From: Bacteroidota bacterium
GTDB taxonomy: Bacteria; Bacteroidota; Bacteroidia; Bacteroidales; JAAUTT01
Assembly (NCBI GenBank): GCA_020048915.1
Contig: JAIFLU010000098.1
Span: 1 to 48,464 of the forward strand
Direction of reading: 5' to 3'
DNA: 48,464 nt
Positions 29,354-36,455 of this stretch are shown here, in pieces (within the stretch, counting starts at the first letter, position 1; every line of letters begins with the position of its first letter). A model generated the notes under the pieces. That model was not told the origin of the DNA and did no database searches. It saw only the letters and a program-made list of their open reading frames with translations. A program made the position numbers and the translations under genes.

Positions 29354-29380
29354 TGCTGGCGCGGATTTTTAATCTGCGCC
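29354..29380 (+). repeat. REP-like palindrome, copy A
   Basis: The core TGCTGGCGCGGATT, three bases, then AATCTGCGCC is one of three related palindromes in 620 bases. The others, on the minus strand, lie at 29436-29464 and 29940-29966. The shared pattern is TGCTGG(C)nnGGATTnnnAAnCnGCnC. This copy also forms the terminator stem after the chemoreceptor. Confidence 0.6.
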
Positions 29381-29386
29381 TTTTTT
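29358..29386 (+). terminator. Rho-independent terminator after the chemoreceptor
   Basis: GGCGCGGATT (29358-29367) pairs with AATCTGCGCC (29371-29380) over ten positions with one G-U pair and a 3-base loop. TTTTTTATT follows. It lies 31 bases after the stop codon. Confidence 0.8.
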
Positions 29387-29435
29387 ATTGTTTCATTAAA
29401 GCCGAAAACTCATCTGATATTTAGCAATGACGGTT

Positions 29436-29464
29436 GTGCGGATTTGCAATCCTTGCCAGCATGG
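29436..29464 (-). repeat. REP-like palindrome, copy B
   Basis: On the minus strand it reads TGCTGGCAAGGATT, three bases, then AATCCGCAC, the same layout as copy A. It lies 43 bases before the start of the small membrane gene and has no T-tract. Confidence 0.5.
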
Positions 29465-29506
29465 TATTTATTATTATTTTTGATTTCGACCTAAAATTCG
29501 GATTAT

Positions 29507-29908
29507 ATGGATTGGTATTATTACACTTTCTACAAATTATATAGTTGGGCTTCCTTAAATAAACAAAATTCGCCTTTTCATACAGCCTTTGCCACGCTGG
29601 CATTTTTAGTTTGTCTAAATATTTTGGCAATTCTGTTTATATTGGAGTATTTCATTAGTATTTTAAGTAGATTCCCCATTCTTAAAGATAAGACCATTTT
29701 TATTATCGTATTTTTTGTATTATTCCTATTTCAGAATTTAATCCTTACATATAATGGTAAGTATAAGAAGAAGAATCAAATTTTTGAAAAAGAAACTAAA
29801 TGGCAATCAATTAGAGGTACTATATACACATGGTGCTATATATTCTTCAGCCTATTTTCTATGCTTTTTATGGCTTATTTAAATGGCATTAAAAATAAAA
29901 CCTGGTAA
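29507..29908 (+). CDS. Small membrane protein of unknown function
   Basis: A 133-residue protein with three hydrophobic helices (about residues 24-48, 58-80 and 105-126), and a basic, Lys-rich cytoplasmic-type segment (Y-K-K-K-N-Q) between the second and third. No family was recognised. It starts M-D-W-Y-Y-Y-T-F at an ATG with no clear ribosome site, which is usual here. The gene is bracketed by REP-like palindromes (copies A and B before it, C after it) next to a degraded insertion-sequence region, which suggests accessory DNA. It is a plausible but unproven gene. Confidence 0.6.
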   Translation: MDWYYYTFYKLYSWASLNKQNSPFHTAFATLAFLVCLNILAILFILEYFISILSRFPILKDKTIFIIVFFVLFLFQNLILTYNGKYKKKNQIFEKETKWQSIRGTIYTWCYIFFSLFSMLFMAYLNGIKNKTW

Positions 29909-29939
29909 GCATCAGCTGACAAAGCTCCGTAAACTGTCT

Positions 29940-29966
29940 GGTGCGGGTTTATAATCCTCCAGCATT
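29940..29966 (-). repeat. REP-like palindrome, copy C
   Basis: On the minus strand it reads TGCTGGAGGATT, three bases, then AACCCGCACC, aligned with copies A and B apart from a one- to two-base deletion. It lies 31 bases after the small membrane gene. Confidence 0.5.
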
Positions 29967-29974
29967 CTAAAGTA

Positions 29975-30008
29975 ACAACAAGTAAATTGTAAATTATTTA
30001 CATGTTGT
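29975..30008. repeat. Hairpin, 13-base arms
   Basis: ACAACAAGTAAAT (29975-29987) pairs with ATTTACATGTTGT (29996-30008) with one mismatch and an 8-base loop. No T-tract follows, so it is not an ordinary terminator. Confidence 0.5.
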
Positions 30009-30040
30009 TCATCAAAAATTCATCAAGGTACTTTTGTTCT

Positions 30041-30187
30041 CGTTTAGACAAAGTTAGCCTGCATGATTTTTCTTTGCAAGGCCAAGCCCTTTGGATTTTT
30101 CGAAAAATCTCCACCCTCTTACCTTGGGTAGTATTTTTCGAAAAAGTCTTCCACGAAAATTCATTTTAGCTTTTGGTTGTCTAAACG
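30041..30187. repeat. 147-base element bounded by inverted repeats
   Basis: CGTTTAGACAA (30041-30051) and TTGTCTAAACG (30177-30187) are perfect inverted copies; extended outward, the arms match at 14 of 16 positions. Inside are palindromes GATTTTTCGAAAAATC (30094-30109) and TTTTTCGAAAAA (30134-30145). No coding capacity was seen. The layout resembles a miniature inverted-repeat element or a pair of IS ends, but no target-site duplication is evident. Confidence 0.4.
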
Positions 30188-30226
30188 GAAACAATGACGA
30201 TTAACGAAACAACATGCACTGTTTAA

Positions 30227-30469
30227 CTATGCAACATATTTGCAGGTATTTACATAAGGTGCGCCTCGGTTTACCACTGCAAATATCCTTGCTAATAATT
30301 TGTTGCGAATAATGTTTATGGTACTCATTTCGTTTTTTCCTTCTTTTTTTCGTCGTTCAAAATAAGCTTTCATTTCGGGGTTACACGTTATAGAAACGGT
30401 AGTACATAAATTCAATAATACCTTGAATTTCTTATTTGCTAAGTGATTTATGTTGTTTCTACATTTATA
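30227..30469 (-). pseudogene. IS110-family transposase remnant (C-terminal fragment)
   Basis: About 80 codons are open from a TAG at 30470-30472 to the stop at 30227. Residues such as H-L-A-N-K-K-F-K-V-L-L-N-L, N-P-E-M-K-A-Y-F-E-R-R and N-I-I-R-N-K-L-L-A-R-I-F-A-V-V match the C-terminal transposase_20/IS116-IS110 region. No start codon or N-terminal DEDD domain remains, so the fragment cannot encode an active enzyme. It marks an old insertion event in this island. Confidence 0.75.
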
Positions 30470-30496
30470 CTAATACCAGATTGGTAGGGGAAGGGT

Positions 30497-30524
30497 GCAT
30501 AAGGAGATCGTGATCTCCTTATGC
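30497..30524. repeat. Perfect 13/2/13 palindrome
   Basis: GCATAAGGAGATC (30497-30509), loop GT, then GATCTCCTTATGC (30512-30524): all 13 pairs are perfect. It lies 27 bases beyond the remaining IS110 frame and has no T-tract. It could be a cruciform, a protein-binding site or an IS-associated element. Confidence 0.7.
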
Positions 30525-30737
30525 TATGCTATTGCCTTAACGGATAATTGTAAAAATCAGCTTCATGAAAAAATCCAGTTAGCGAAATCGATGCCCATTA
30601 AACAAATCACTTGTCATTTATAAGATAATATATATCTTTAGCGGTTGTATTCGGAGCACTTTTTATTCATTAACACAGGATTAAGTTTCTGAAAACTAAA
30701 CAATAGTATCATTTCGGCATTTAAACAATAATACAAT

Positions 30738-31163
30738 ATGAAAATTGCAGTAGACTTTGACGGAACCATTGTTGAACATAAATATCCCGCAATTGGCGAG
30801 GAATTACTTTTTGCAATTGAAACATTGAAAGAACTCCAACGGCATCAGTACCAACTGGTTCTTTGGACATTTCGCGCAGGTAAAGAATTAGATGAAGCTG
30901 TTGAGTTTTGTCGTCAGCGAGGACTAGAGTTTTATGCCATTAATAAAAATTATCCTGAAGAAATTTTTGACGATACAATGAGTCGTAAGCTAAATGCTGA
31001 TTTATTTATTGATGATCGTAATTTGGGAGGATTTCCAGGCTGGCAGGTCGTTTGGAATATTCTTAACCCAAATAATCCTGACAGCCCCGGTCCTTATGGA
31101 GGATTTGATACAGCAAACAGCAAACAGTCTTTTGGCGAAAAACTTAAAAATCTTTTTAAATGA
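30738..31163 (+). CDS. Small HAD-superfamily phosphatase-like protein
   Basis: A 141-residue capless HAD protein with a canonical motif I (D7-F-D-G-T11), T-F-R-A-G as motif II, and I-D-D-R-N as motif IV. It belongs to a group of short Bacteroidota hydrolases; the substrate is unknown. The stop overlaps the start of the downstream lipoprotein gene (ATGA), so the two are translationally coupled. Confidence 0.8.
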   Translation: MKIAVDFDGTIVEHKYPAIGEELLFAIETLKELQRHQYQLVLWTFRAGKELDEAVEFCRQRGLEFYAINKNYPEEIFDDTMSRKLNADLFIDDRNLGGFPGWQVVWNILNPNNPDSPGPYGGFDTANSKQSFGEKLKNLFK

Positions 31164-32266
31164 GTTTTTTAGTTAAAATAGTTTCCGGGTTTTTCACCAT
31201 TGTTATCCTGGCCTTTTCATGTAAACAAGAAACTAGATTAGCTTCGAGCACATCCCAAAACGATGTTGAGATACCTGAAATAAAAAACCTGTCAATTGCT
31301 AAGCCAATAGAAAGCAGCAAGTTTACCATTGGGCAGGGTATTGTTTGTGAATATTCCTTTTCCGACACAGCAAAAATTGCCGACTCTGTTGTTCTTCGGG
31401 TAAATGGTAATTGGGTATCCCGAATAAACAGGAGTGGAAAAACCATGTTCGAATGGCCAACATCAAATCAACTTCCGGGAGTTAAAAATATTTCATTTAC
31501 AGCTCATTATTCCGATAGTACTGTCGATACCAAAGTTGTACGTATAAGCCTGGTATCCGATATTATACCTCAATCATACACCTACCAAATAGTTAATACG
31601 TTTCCTCATGATACCAAAGCATATACACAGGGCCTTTTTTTCGAAGACGGGATATTATATGAAGGAACGGGGGTAGAAGGACAATCCACCCTTCGGAAAA
31701 TAAAACTCGAAACAGGTGAAAAAATAAAAGTACTTAACCTGCCTCCCGATGTATTTGGGGAAGGTATTGCCAGTATTGGAGACAAAATATACCAACTTAC
31801 ATGGAAAAACAATTTGGCTTTCGAATACGATAAAAACACATTCGAACAAGTACGGAAATTTCGTTTCCCGATGAATGAAGGTTGGGGGTTGACTTATAAT
31901 GGAAGAAATCTTATTATGAGCGACGGAACCTCAACGTTATATTTTTTGGATAACCAATATTTTACAGAAACAGGGAGAATTGATGTGTATGACAATATTG
32001 GAGCTGTTGACTCATTAAACGAGTTGGAATACATCAACAACGAAATATGGGCCAATGTGTATACTTCGAATAATATAGTAAGGATCGATCCTAAAACAGG
32101 GAAAGTACTGGGGAAAATTCTTATAAAGGACATTCTCAAGCCCGAAGACTACCATTCGTCCATTGATTATTTAAATGGCATTGCATATGATAAAGAGCAT
32201 GACCGTATTTTTATTACCGGTAAAAATTGGCCAAAACTGTACGAGATAAAAATTGTGAAAAAATAA
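31160..32266 (+). CDS. Glutaminyl-peptide cyclotransferase (glutamine cyclotransferase), lipoprotein
   Basis: A 368-residue protein with a lipoprotein signal peptide (lipobox L-A-F-S-C21). After an N-terminal Ig-like segment (about 40-135), the beta-propeller domain of the plant-type glutamine cyclotransferase family starts near residue 140: F-P-H-D-T-K-A-Y-T-Q-G-L, L-Y-E-G-T-G, Y-Q-L-T-W, F-G-E-G, G-W-G-L-T, S-D-G-T, and W-A-N-V. The family turns N-terminal Gln into pyroglutamate. Pyroglutamate is a frequent N-terminal residue of exported Bacteroidota proteins, so it probably works on secreted proteins in the periplasm (inference). It is coupled to the upstream HAD gene by an ATGA overlap. 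Confidence 0.88.
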   Translation: MSFLVKIVSGFFTIVILAFSCKQETRLASSTSQNDVEIPEIKNLSIAKPIESSKFTIGQGIVCEYSFSDTAKIADSVVLRVNGNWVSRINRSGKTMFEWPTSNQLPGVKNISFTAHYSDSTVDTKVVRISLVSDIIPQSYTYQIVNTFPHDTKAYTQGLFFEDGILYEGTGVEGQSTLRKIKLETGEKIKVLNLPPDVFGEGIASIGDKIYQLTWKNNLAFEYDKNTFEQVRKFRFPMNEGWGLTYNGRNLIMSDGTSTLYFLDNQYFTETGRIDVYDNIGAVDSLNELEYINNEIWANVYTSNNIVRIDPKTGKVLGKILIKDILKPEDYHSSIDYLNGIAYDKEHDRIFITGKNWPKLYEIKIVKK

Positions 32267-32378
32267 AATAACACACTAAATTACAATATCAAACAATAGC
32301 CCTGAGTTGTTAGTAATGTGTTAATAAAATGTTGGTAAATGGAAATGGGTTGTTTACAATTGCGATCCTATATTTCAA

Positions 32379-32406
32379 TTGAAGTGAGAAGATAGTCTTA
32401 TTTTTG
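32379..32406 (+). promoter_or_regulatory. Candidate promoter for the parA cluster
   Basis: TATTTTTG (32399-32406) matches TAnnTTTG, with TTG at 32379-32381 after a 17-base spacer. It lies 45 bases before the parA ATG. Confidence 0.4.
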
Positions 32407-32451
32407 AGCCGTTTTTTATAATTAATTTAGTAATCAGAAAAATTTAGTGAA

Positions 32452-33252
32452 ATGGGAAAAGTTATAGCATTGGCTAATCAAAAAGGAGGAGTTGGTAAAA
32501 CAACTACAGCAATCAATCTTTCGGCTAGCCTCGCTGTGCTGGAAAAAAAAGTATTGCTTATAGATGCTGATCCTCAGGCTAATGCAACTTCAGGCCTTGG
32601 TTTCGATATCCGCACCATTAAAACCAGTATTTACGAATGTTTAATTGACGATGTTAACCCGAAGGACATCGTTCTGAAATCAGAAATCCCCGGCTTGGAT
32701 ATCATTCCTTCACATATAGACCTTGTTGGAGCAGAAATTGAGATGGTCAATATTCCAAACCGCGAAAAAATAATGAAGCATGTAGTGGAAAAAATTAAAA
32801 ACGATTATGACTTCATTTTTATCGATTGCTCTCCATCTTTAGGATTAATAACAGTTAATGCGCTTTCAGCAGCCGATTCTGTAATTATACCTGTTCAATG
32901 CGAATATTTTGCTTTGGAAGGATTGGGAAAACTGCTTAACACTATTAAATTCATACAGAACAGACTGAACCCGGCCCTTGAAATTGAAGGATTTTTGCTT
33001 ACTATGTACGATGCTCGTTTGCGCCTGAGTAATCAGGTAGTTGATGAAGTAACCAAACATTTTTCGCAAATGGTGTTCAAAACTATCATACAGCGTAATG
33101 TTAAGCTCAGTGAATCACCAAGTTTTGGCAAGCCCGTGGTACTTTATGATGCCGCTTCGACCGGTTCGGTTAATTACCTAAATTTAGCCAAAGAAGTGTT
33201 GCAAAGAAATGAAATGACCAAAATGAAAAACAGCGAAAAAATTATAAATTAA
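32452..33252 (+). CDS. parA: Chromosome-partitioning ATPase ParA (Soj)
   Basis: A 266-residue ParA-family ATPase with the deviant Walker A K11-G-G-V-G-K-T-T18, L-L-I-D-A-D-P-Q-A-N (A-prime) and F-I-F-I-D-C-S-P-S-L (Walker B). There is no N-terminal HTH, which marks the chromosomal Soj type. It binds DNA non-specifically as an ATP dimer and is released by ParB, moving the origin region. It is followed 23 bases later by parB. Confidence 0.95.
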   Translation: MGKVIALANQKGGVGKTTTAINLSASLAVLEKKVLLIDADPQANATSGLGFDIRTIKTSIYECLIDDVNPKDIVLKSEIPGLDIIPSHIDLVGAEIEMVNIPNREKIMKHVVEKIKNDYDFIFIDCSPSLGLITVNALSAADSVIIPVQCEYFALEGLGKLLNTIKFIQNRLNPALEIEGFLLTMYDARLRLSNQVVDEVTKHFSQMVFKTIIQRNVKLSESPSFGKPVVLYDAASTGSVNYLNLAKEVLQRNEMTKMKNSEKIIN

Positions 33253-33275
33253 ATAAAAACAGAGTCCATATAATT

Positions 33276-34163
33276 ATGATAGCAAAAAAAAGTTCGTTAG
33301 GCCGCGGTTTAGGTGCATTAATTGAAAATTCAGAAAGTGTTAAGTCCGAAGATGTTGCCTCTATTAATGAAATTGAAATCCGGTCTATTGAAATTAACCC
33401 ATTTCAACCCCGTAAAACTTTTGATGAAGATGCTCTGTCGGAATTAGCAAATTCGATAAAACAGCTTGGTATTATCCAACCAATTACCGTTCGAAAAATT
33501 GAAGATAATAAATACCAGCTTATTACAGGAGAAAGAAGGTTTAGAGCTTCACAGATGGCAGGCTTAACAACTATACCTGCATATATACGTTTAGCAGATG
33601 ATCAGGCGATGCTGGAGCTTGCGTTAGTAGAGAATATCCAACGCGAAGACCTCGATGCTATTGAAATCGCGATCAGCTACCAGCGCCTAATCGACGAATG
33701 CAGCCTTACTCAGGAAGATATGTCGGATCGCGTTGGTAAAAAAAGATCTACCATTGCCAATTATTTACGCTTACTAAGGCTCCCTGCTGAAATACAGTCA
33801 GGCATAAGACAACGCAAAATTACAATGGGCCATGCCCGTGCCCTTGTAAACATAGAGGATAGTATTCAACAACTTTCCATATATCACAGGGTAATTGAAG
33901 AAGGTCTCTCCGTGCGGGCAATTGAGGATGTTGTTCGCCAGTTTAATGAGCCTGAAGAACATAGTGAAACCGACAAACGATCGATTCGGGATTTGCCTTC
34001 CGAATTTGTTAATTACCGGGATAGTCTTAGATCTCAGCTTAAAACCAGAGTTCAGCTTTCGCGTAACGAAAAAGGTGCCGGTAAAATTGTCATTCCCTTT
34101 GCCTCCGAAACTGAATTAATAAGGATTTTGGAATTGTTTCAAAAGGTTGAAGTGCAGTCCTAA
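33276..34163 (+). CDS. parB: Chromosome-partitioning protein ParB (Spo0J)
   Basis: A 295-residue ParB with the CTP-binding motif G85-E-R-R-F-R-A, the E-N-I-Q-R-E-D-L motif, the HTH region (T-Q-E-D-M-S-D-R-V-G-K-K-R-S-T-I) that reads parS, and a C-terminal dimerisation segment. It starts M-I-A-K-K-S-S-L-G-R-G-L-G-A-L-I, the typical ParA-stimulating tip. It is likely in one operon with parA. No parS-like 16-mer was recognised nearby. Confidence 0.95.
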   Translation: MIAKKSSLGRGLGALIENSESVKSEDVASINEIEIRSIEINPFQPRKTFDEDALSELANSIKQLGIIQPITVRKIEDNKYQLITGERRFRASQMAGLTTIPAYIRLADDQAMLELALVENIQREDLDAIEIAISYQRLIDECSLTQEDMSDRVGKKRSTIANYLRLLRLPAEIQSGIRQRKITMGHARALVNIEDSIQQLSIYHRVIEEGLSVRAIEDVVRQFNEPEEHSETDKRSIRDLPSEFVNYRDSLRSQLKTRVQLSRNEKGAGKIVIPFASETELIRILELFQKVEVQS

Positions 34164-34213
34164 TTAGTTTTAAACAATTTTCAGATGAAATTGATTCTTG
34201 CCGGGATCCGTGT

Positions 34214-34246
34214 TTTTGGCTTTCTGGCAATTTTCTTTTAGCTTTG
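34214..34246 (+). promoter_or_regulatory. Candidate promoter upstream of the DUF5683 gene
   Basis: TTTG at 34214-34217 and TAGCTTTG at 34239-34246, 21 bases apart, match the Bacteroidota -33/-7 pair. The gene start follows 28 bases later. It would allow transcription of DUF5683 and the lytic transglycosylase independently of parAB. Confidence 0.45.
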
Positions 34247-34274
34247 CCGTTTATTAAAGAATAATTTTATTGCG

Positions 34275-34859
34275 TTGAAAAACATATTCCTGATAATATT
34301 CTTACTAGGTTTTTTTCTTTCAAATACCACAGCCCAAATTGTTTCTGCCGACTCAGTTTCTGCTATAGATACTTTTCAGGTTAAACATTCGCCCCGCAAA
34401 GCTGTTATTATGTCAGCTCTGGTACCTGGATTAGGTCAGGTTTATAATCGAAAATATTGGAAAGTTCCCATTGTATATGCAAGTTTAGGCACATTGGTTT
34501 ACTTAATTGGAGATTTCAATAAAAAATATAATTCGTATTATAATGCATACAATGATTATATTCTCGAACTAGCTGAAACTCCGAATGAGGGTAGGTTTAA
34601 CAATATTCAGGGTCTTCAGAATTATACCGATAAAAAAGGATATTTAAAAGCATATAAAGATTTTTATAGAAGGTGGCGCGATTTGGATGTCTTAATTTTA
34701 GCGGGTGTTTATGCCTTAAATATCATAGACGCAAATGTAGATGCCCATTTTTTTTATTTTGACATCTCCGATAATTTGACTTTGAATGCAAAACCAACTA
34801 TTTTTGAACATTTAGATAAAACAAAGAACATTGGAATTTCATTCAATTTGAATTTCTGA
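34275..34859 (+). CDS. DUF5683 domain membrane/exported protein
   Basis: A 194-residue protein with a signal peptide (M-K-N-I-F-L-I-I-F-L-L-G-F-F, cleavage near T-T-A-Q) and the DUF5683 signature A-V-I-M-S-A-L-V-P-G-L-G-Q-V-Y-N-R-K-Y-W-K. Two weakly hydrophobic segments follow (about 67-85 and 135-150). The TTG start is chosen because an in-frame stop lies at 34239 with no ATG between, and the signal peptide begins there. The gene is commonly found between parB and a lytic transglycosylase in Bacteroidota; its function is unknown. Confidence 0.8.
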   Translation: MKNIFLIIFLLGFFLSNTTAQIVSADSVSAIDTFQVKHSPRKAVIMSALVPGLGQVYNRKYWKVPIVYASLGTLVYLIGDFNKKYNSYYNAYNDYILELAETPNEGRFNNIQGLQNYTDKKGYLKAYKDFYRRWRDLDVLILAGVYALNIIDANVDAHFFYFDISDNLTLNAKPTIFEHLDKTKNIGISFNLNF

Positions 34860-34890
34860 TAATTAGTAACCCAAATAATACTGTAAGCGA

Positions 34891-35046
34891 ATGACAAAGA
34901 TGAGGATACTGCTGTTAGGGATTTTTTTATGTAATGCAGCGCTGGTTTTTGGGAACAAGGAAAGAAAAGATACCATCCCCCCCGAATTAAATTTTTCGAA
35001 CTTCGAGAAAAACCTCGATAGCCTTATGTCAGGAAGCTGTCGATAG
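34891..35046 (+). pseudogene. Leader fragment of the lytic transglycosylase gene, out of frame
   Basis: From an ATG at 34891 this frame gives a clear signal peptide (M-T-K-M-R-I-L-L-L-G-I-F-L-C-N-A-A-L-V-F-G) and a polar stretch ending N-L-D-S-L-M, then hits TAG at 35044. The downstream catalytic frame is offset by +1 and reads Q-E-A-V-D-S-D-T-T-Q into the next feature. Removing one T at 35029 would join them as D-S-L-M-Q-E-A-V-D. It is therefore best read as the natural N-terminus of the next gene split by a one-base insertion or a sequencing error. Confidence 0.7.
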
Positions 35047-35059
35047 TGATACTACCCAG

Positions 35060-36406
35060 ATGGTTACTGTCGATACAACCATACTTTTCCCTAATATCCC
35101 CGATTCATTTTACATTTCGAGGTTAAAGCAGATTCCTTCGTTTATTGAACTCACCTATAACGATATCGTGAAAAGTTATATTCAGGTCTATACCGTTAAG
35201 AAGCGCGACAGACTTGAGATAATGCTTGGGTTGAAGGAATATTATTTTCCGATATTCGAACAAATATTAGACTCCTACCACCTTCCGTTAGAATTAAAAT
35301 ATCTTGCTGTAATTGAGTCGGCTCTTAATCCCCGGGCTCAATCGAGAGTTGGTGCAACCGGAATGTGGCAATTTATGTATGGTACCGGAAAAATGTACAA
35401 TTTAAATGTAAATACATTTATTGACGAACGCCGGGACCCCATTGCCGCTACTCATGCCGCAGCCCGGTTTCTTAAAGATCTATACCGGATTTACGATGAC
35501 TGGATTTTGGTAATTGCAGCTTATAACTGCGGCCCTGGCAATGTGAATAAAGCCATTCGCCGATCGGGAGGAAAAAAGAATTATTGGGATATTTATTATT
35601 ACCTTCCAAGAGAAACACGTGGTTATGTTCCTGCTTTTATAGCTGCTACCTATGCTATGAATTTCTACAAGGACCATAACCTTAGCCCAAAGTACATCGA
35701 TGTGCCTCAGGTTTCCGACACCATTATGATTAACCAGAATATGCACCTGCAACAGGTTGCTGATGTTTTGAATATGCCAATGCAACAACTTCGCGACTTC
35801 AATCCTCAGTATAAACTCGATATTGTTCCTGGCCAATGGGGTTCTTACCCGCTTAGATTACCAGCGAATTATACTACCCGTTTTTTAGAGTTTGAAGACT
35901 CTATTTATAATTACAAAAATGCATCTTTTGGAATAACACAGTTACGTTTGGGGAATCCTTCCAATTATCGTGGTTCAGGGCACTATGTAGCCACTGCTCC
36001 ATCCGGAAATATGCAACGGATAAATTATGTGGTGCGATCGGGAGATAATTTAGGAGCTATTTCCGAAAAATATAATGTACGAGTTGCCGATTTAAGATAT
36101 TGGAACAACATAAACCGGAATATGATTCGTGCCGGACAACGCCTTGTTATTTATGTGCCCCGCAAAAATAATGCTCAAAATACTTCCAAAGACGATTCAG
36201 CCCTAACTGCATCTGCAGCTTCGTCGCTCAATAATGTAAAGCCTGGAGAGTTTATCTATTACGAAGTTAAAACAGGCGATACGTTGTGGGGAATTGCCAA
36301 TAAATACCCCGGAGTGTCAGGTGACGATTTGCTAAAATGGAACAACCTTACCAGCAAAAGCAAATTAATGCCAGGTCAGAAAATAAAAATCCGAAAAAGT
36401 AATTAG
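35060..36406 (+). CDS. MltD-like lytic transglycosylase with two LysM domains
   Basis: 448 residues from the first in-frame ATG. The goose-lysozyme/SLT-type catalytic domain (about 60-200) has the catalytic Glu E86 in V-I-E-S-A-L-N-P, then G-A-T-G-M-W-Q-F-M and A-A-Y-N-C-G-P-G-N-V. Two LysM peptidoglycan-binding domains follow (about 325-370 and 400-447, V-R-S-G-D-N-L and V-K-T-G-D-T-L-W). The family cleaves MurNAc-GlcNAc strands, forming 1,6-anhydro-MurNAc. As it stands this ORF has no signal peptide; the leader lies upstream in another frame (34891-35046). Downstream genes look like a peptidoglycan O-acetylation set. Confidence 0.9.
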   Translation: MVTVDTTILFPNIPDSFYISRLKQIPSFIELTYNDIVKSYIQVYTVKKRDRLEIMLGLKEYYFPIFEQILDSYHLPLELKYLAVIESALNPRAQSRVGATGMWQFMYGTGKMYNLNVNTFIDERRDPIAATHAAARFLKDLYRIYDDWILVIAAYNCGPGNVNKAIRRSGGKKNYWDIYYYLPRETRGYVPAFIAATYAMNFYKDHNLSPKYIDVPQVSDTIMINQNMHLQQVADVLNMPMQQLRDFNPQYKLDIVPGQWGSYPLRLPANYTTRFLEFEDSIYNYKNASFGITQLRLGNPSNYRGSGHYVATAPSGNMQRINYVVRSGDNLGAISEKYNVRVADLRYWNNINRNMIRAGQRLVIYVPRKNNAQNTSKDDSALTASAASSLNNVKPGEFIYYEVKTGDTLWGIANKYPGVSGDDLLKWNNLTSKSKLMPGQKIKIRKSN

Positions 36407-36410
36407 AAGT

Positions 36411-36444
36411 GTATTTTATGCTGTATGATGCATTAATAAAATAC
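36411..36444. repeat. Hairpin between transglycosylase and SGNH genes
   Basis: GTATTTTAT (36411-36419) pairs perfectly with ATAAAATAC (36436-36444) over a 16-base loop. There is no T-tract, so it more likely marks an mRNA-processing or stability element than a terminator. Confidence 0.35.
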
Positions 36445-36455
36445 CGGCACGCTGC

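Larger units (their letters stand above)
29909..30737. other. Accessory intergenic island rich in inverted repeats
   Basis: This 829-base stretch holds no intact gene. It contains REP-like copy C, a 13-base hairpin (29975-30008), an 11-base perfect inverted repeat bounding 147 bases (30041-30187), two TTTTTCGAAAAA palindromes, an IS110-type transposase remnant (30227-30469), and a perfect 13/2/13 hairpin (30497-30524). From 30525 to 30737 only AT-rich DNA leading into the HAD gene was seen. Confidence 0.6.

Noticed and set aside
30994..31176. 60-residue plus-strand ORF overlapping the small HAD gene
   Set aside because: It is an out-of-frame shadow of a gene with clear HAD motifs.
32270..32330. 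AACAC/GTGTT with ATTAC/GTAAT bulged hairpin after the cyclase gene
   Set aside because: The arms pair only with a bulge, the loop is long, and there is no T-tract, so it is too weak to list as a terminator.
34977..34983. C7 tract as the cause of the frameshift in the lytic transglycosylase gene
   Set aside because: The catalytic frame has a TAA at 34988 between the tract and the junction, so a slip at the C run alone cannot restore the frame.
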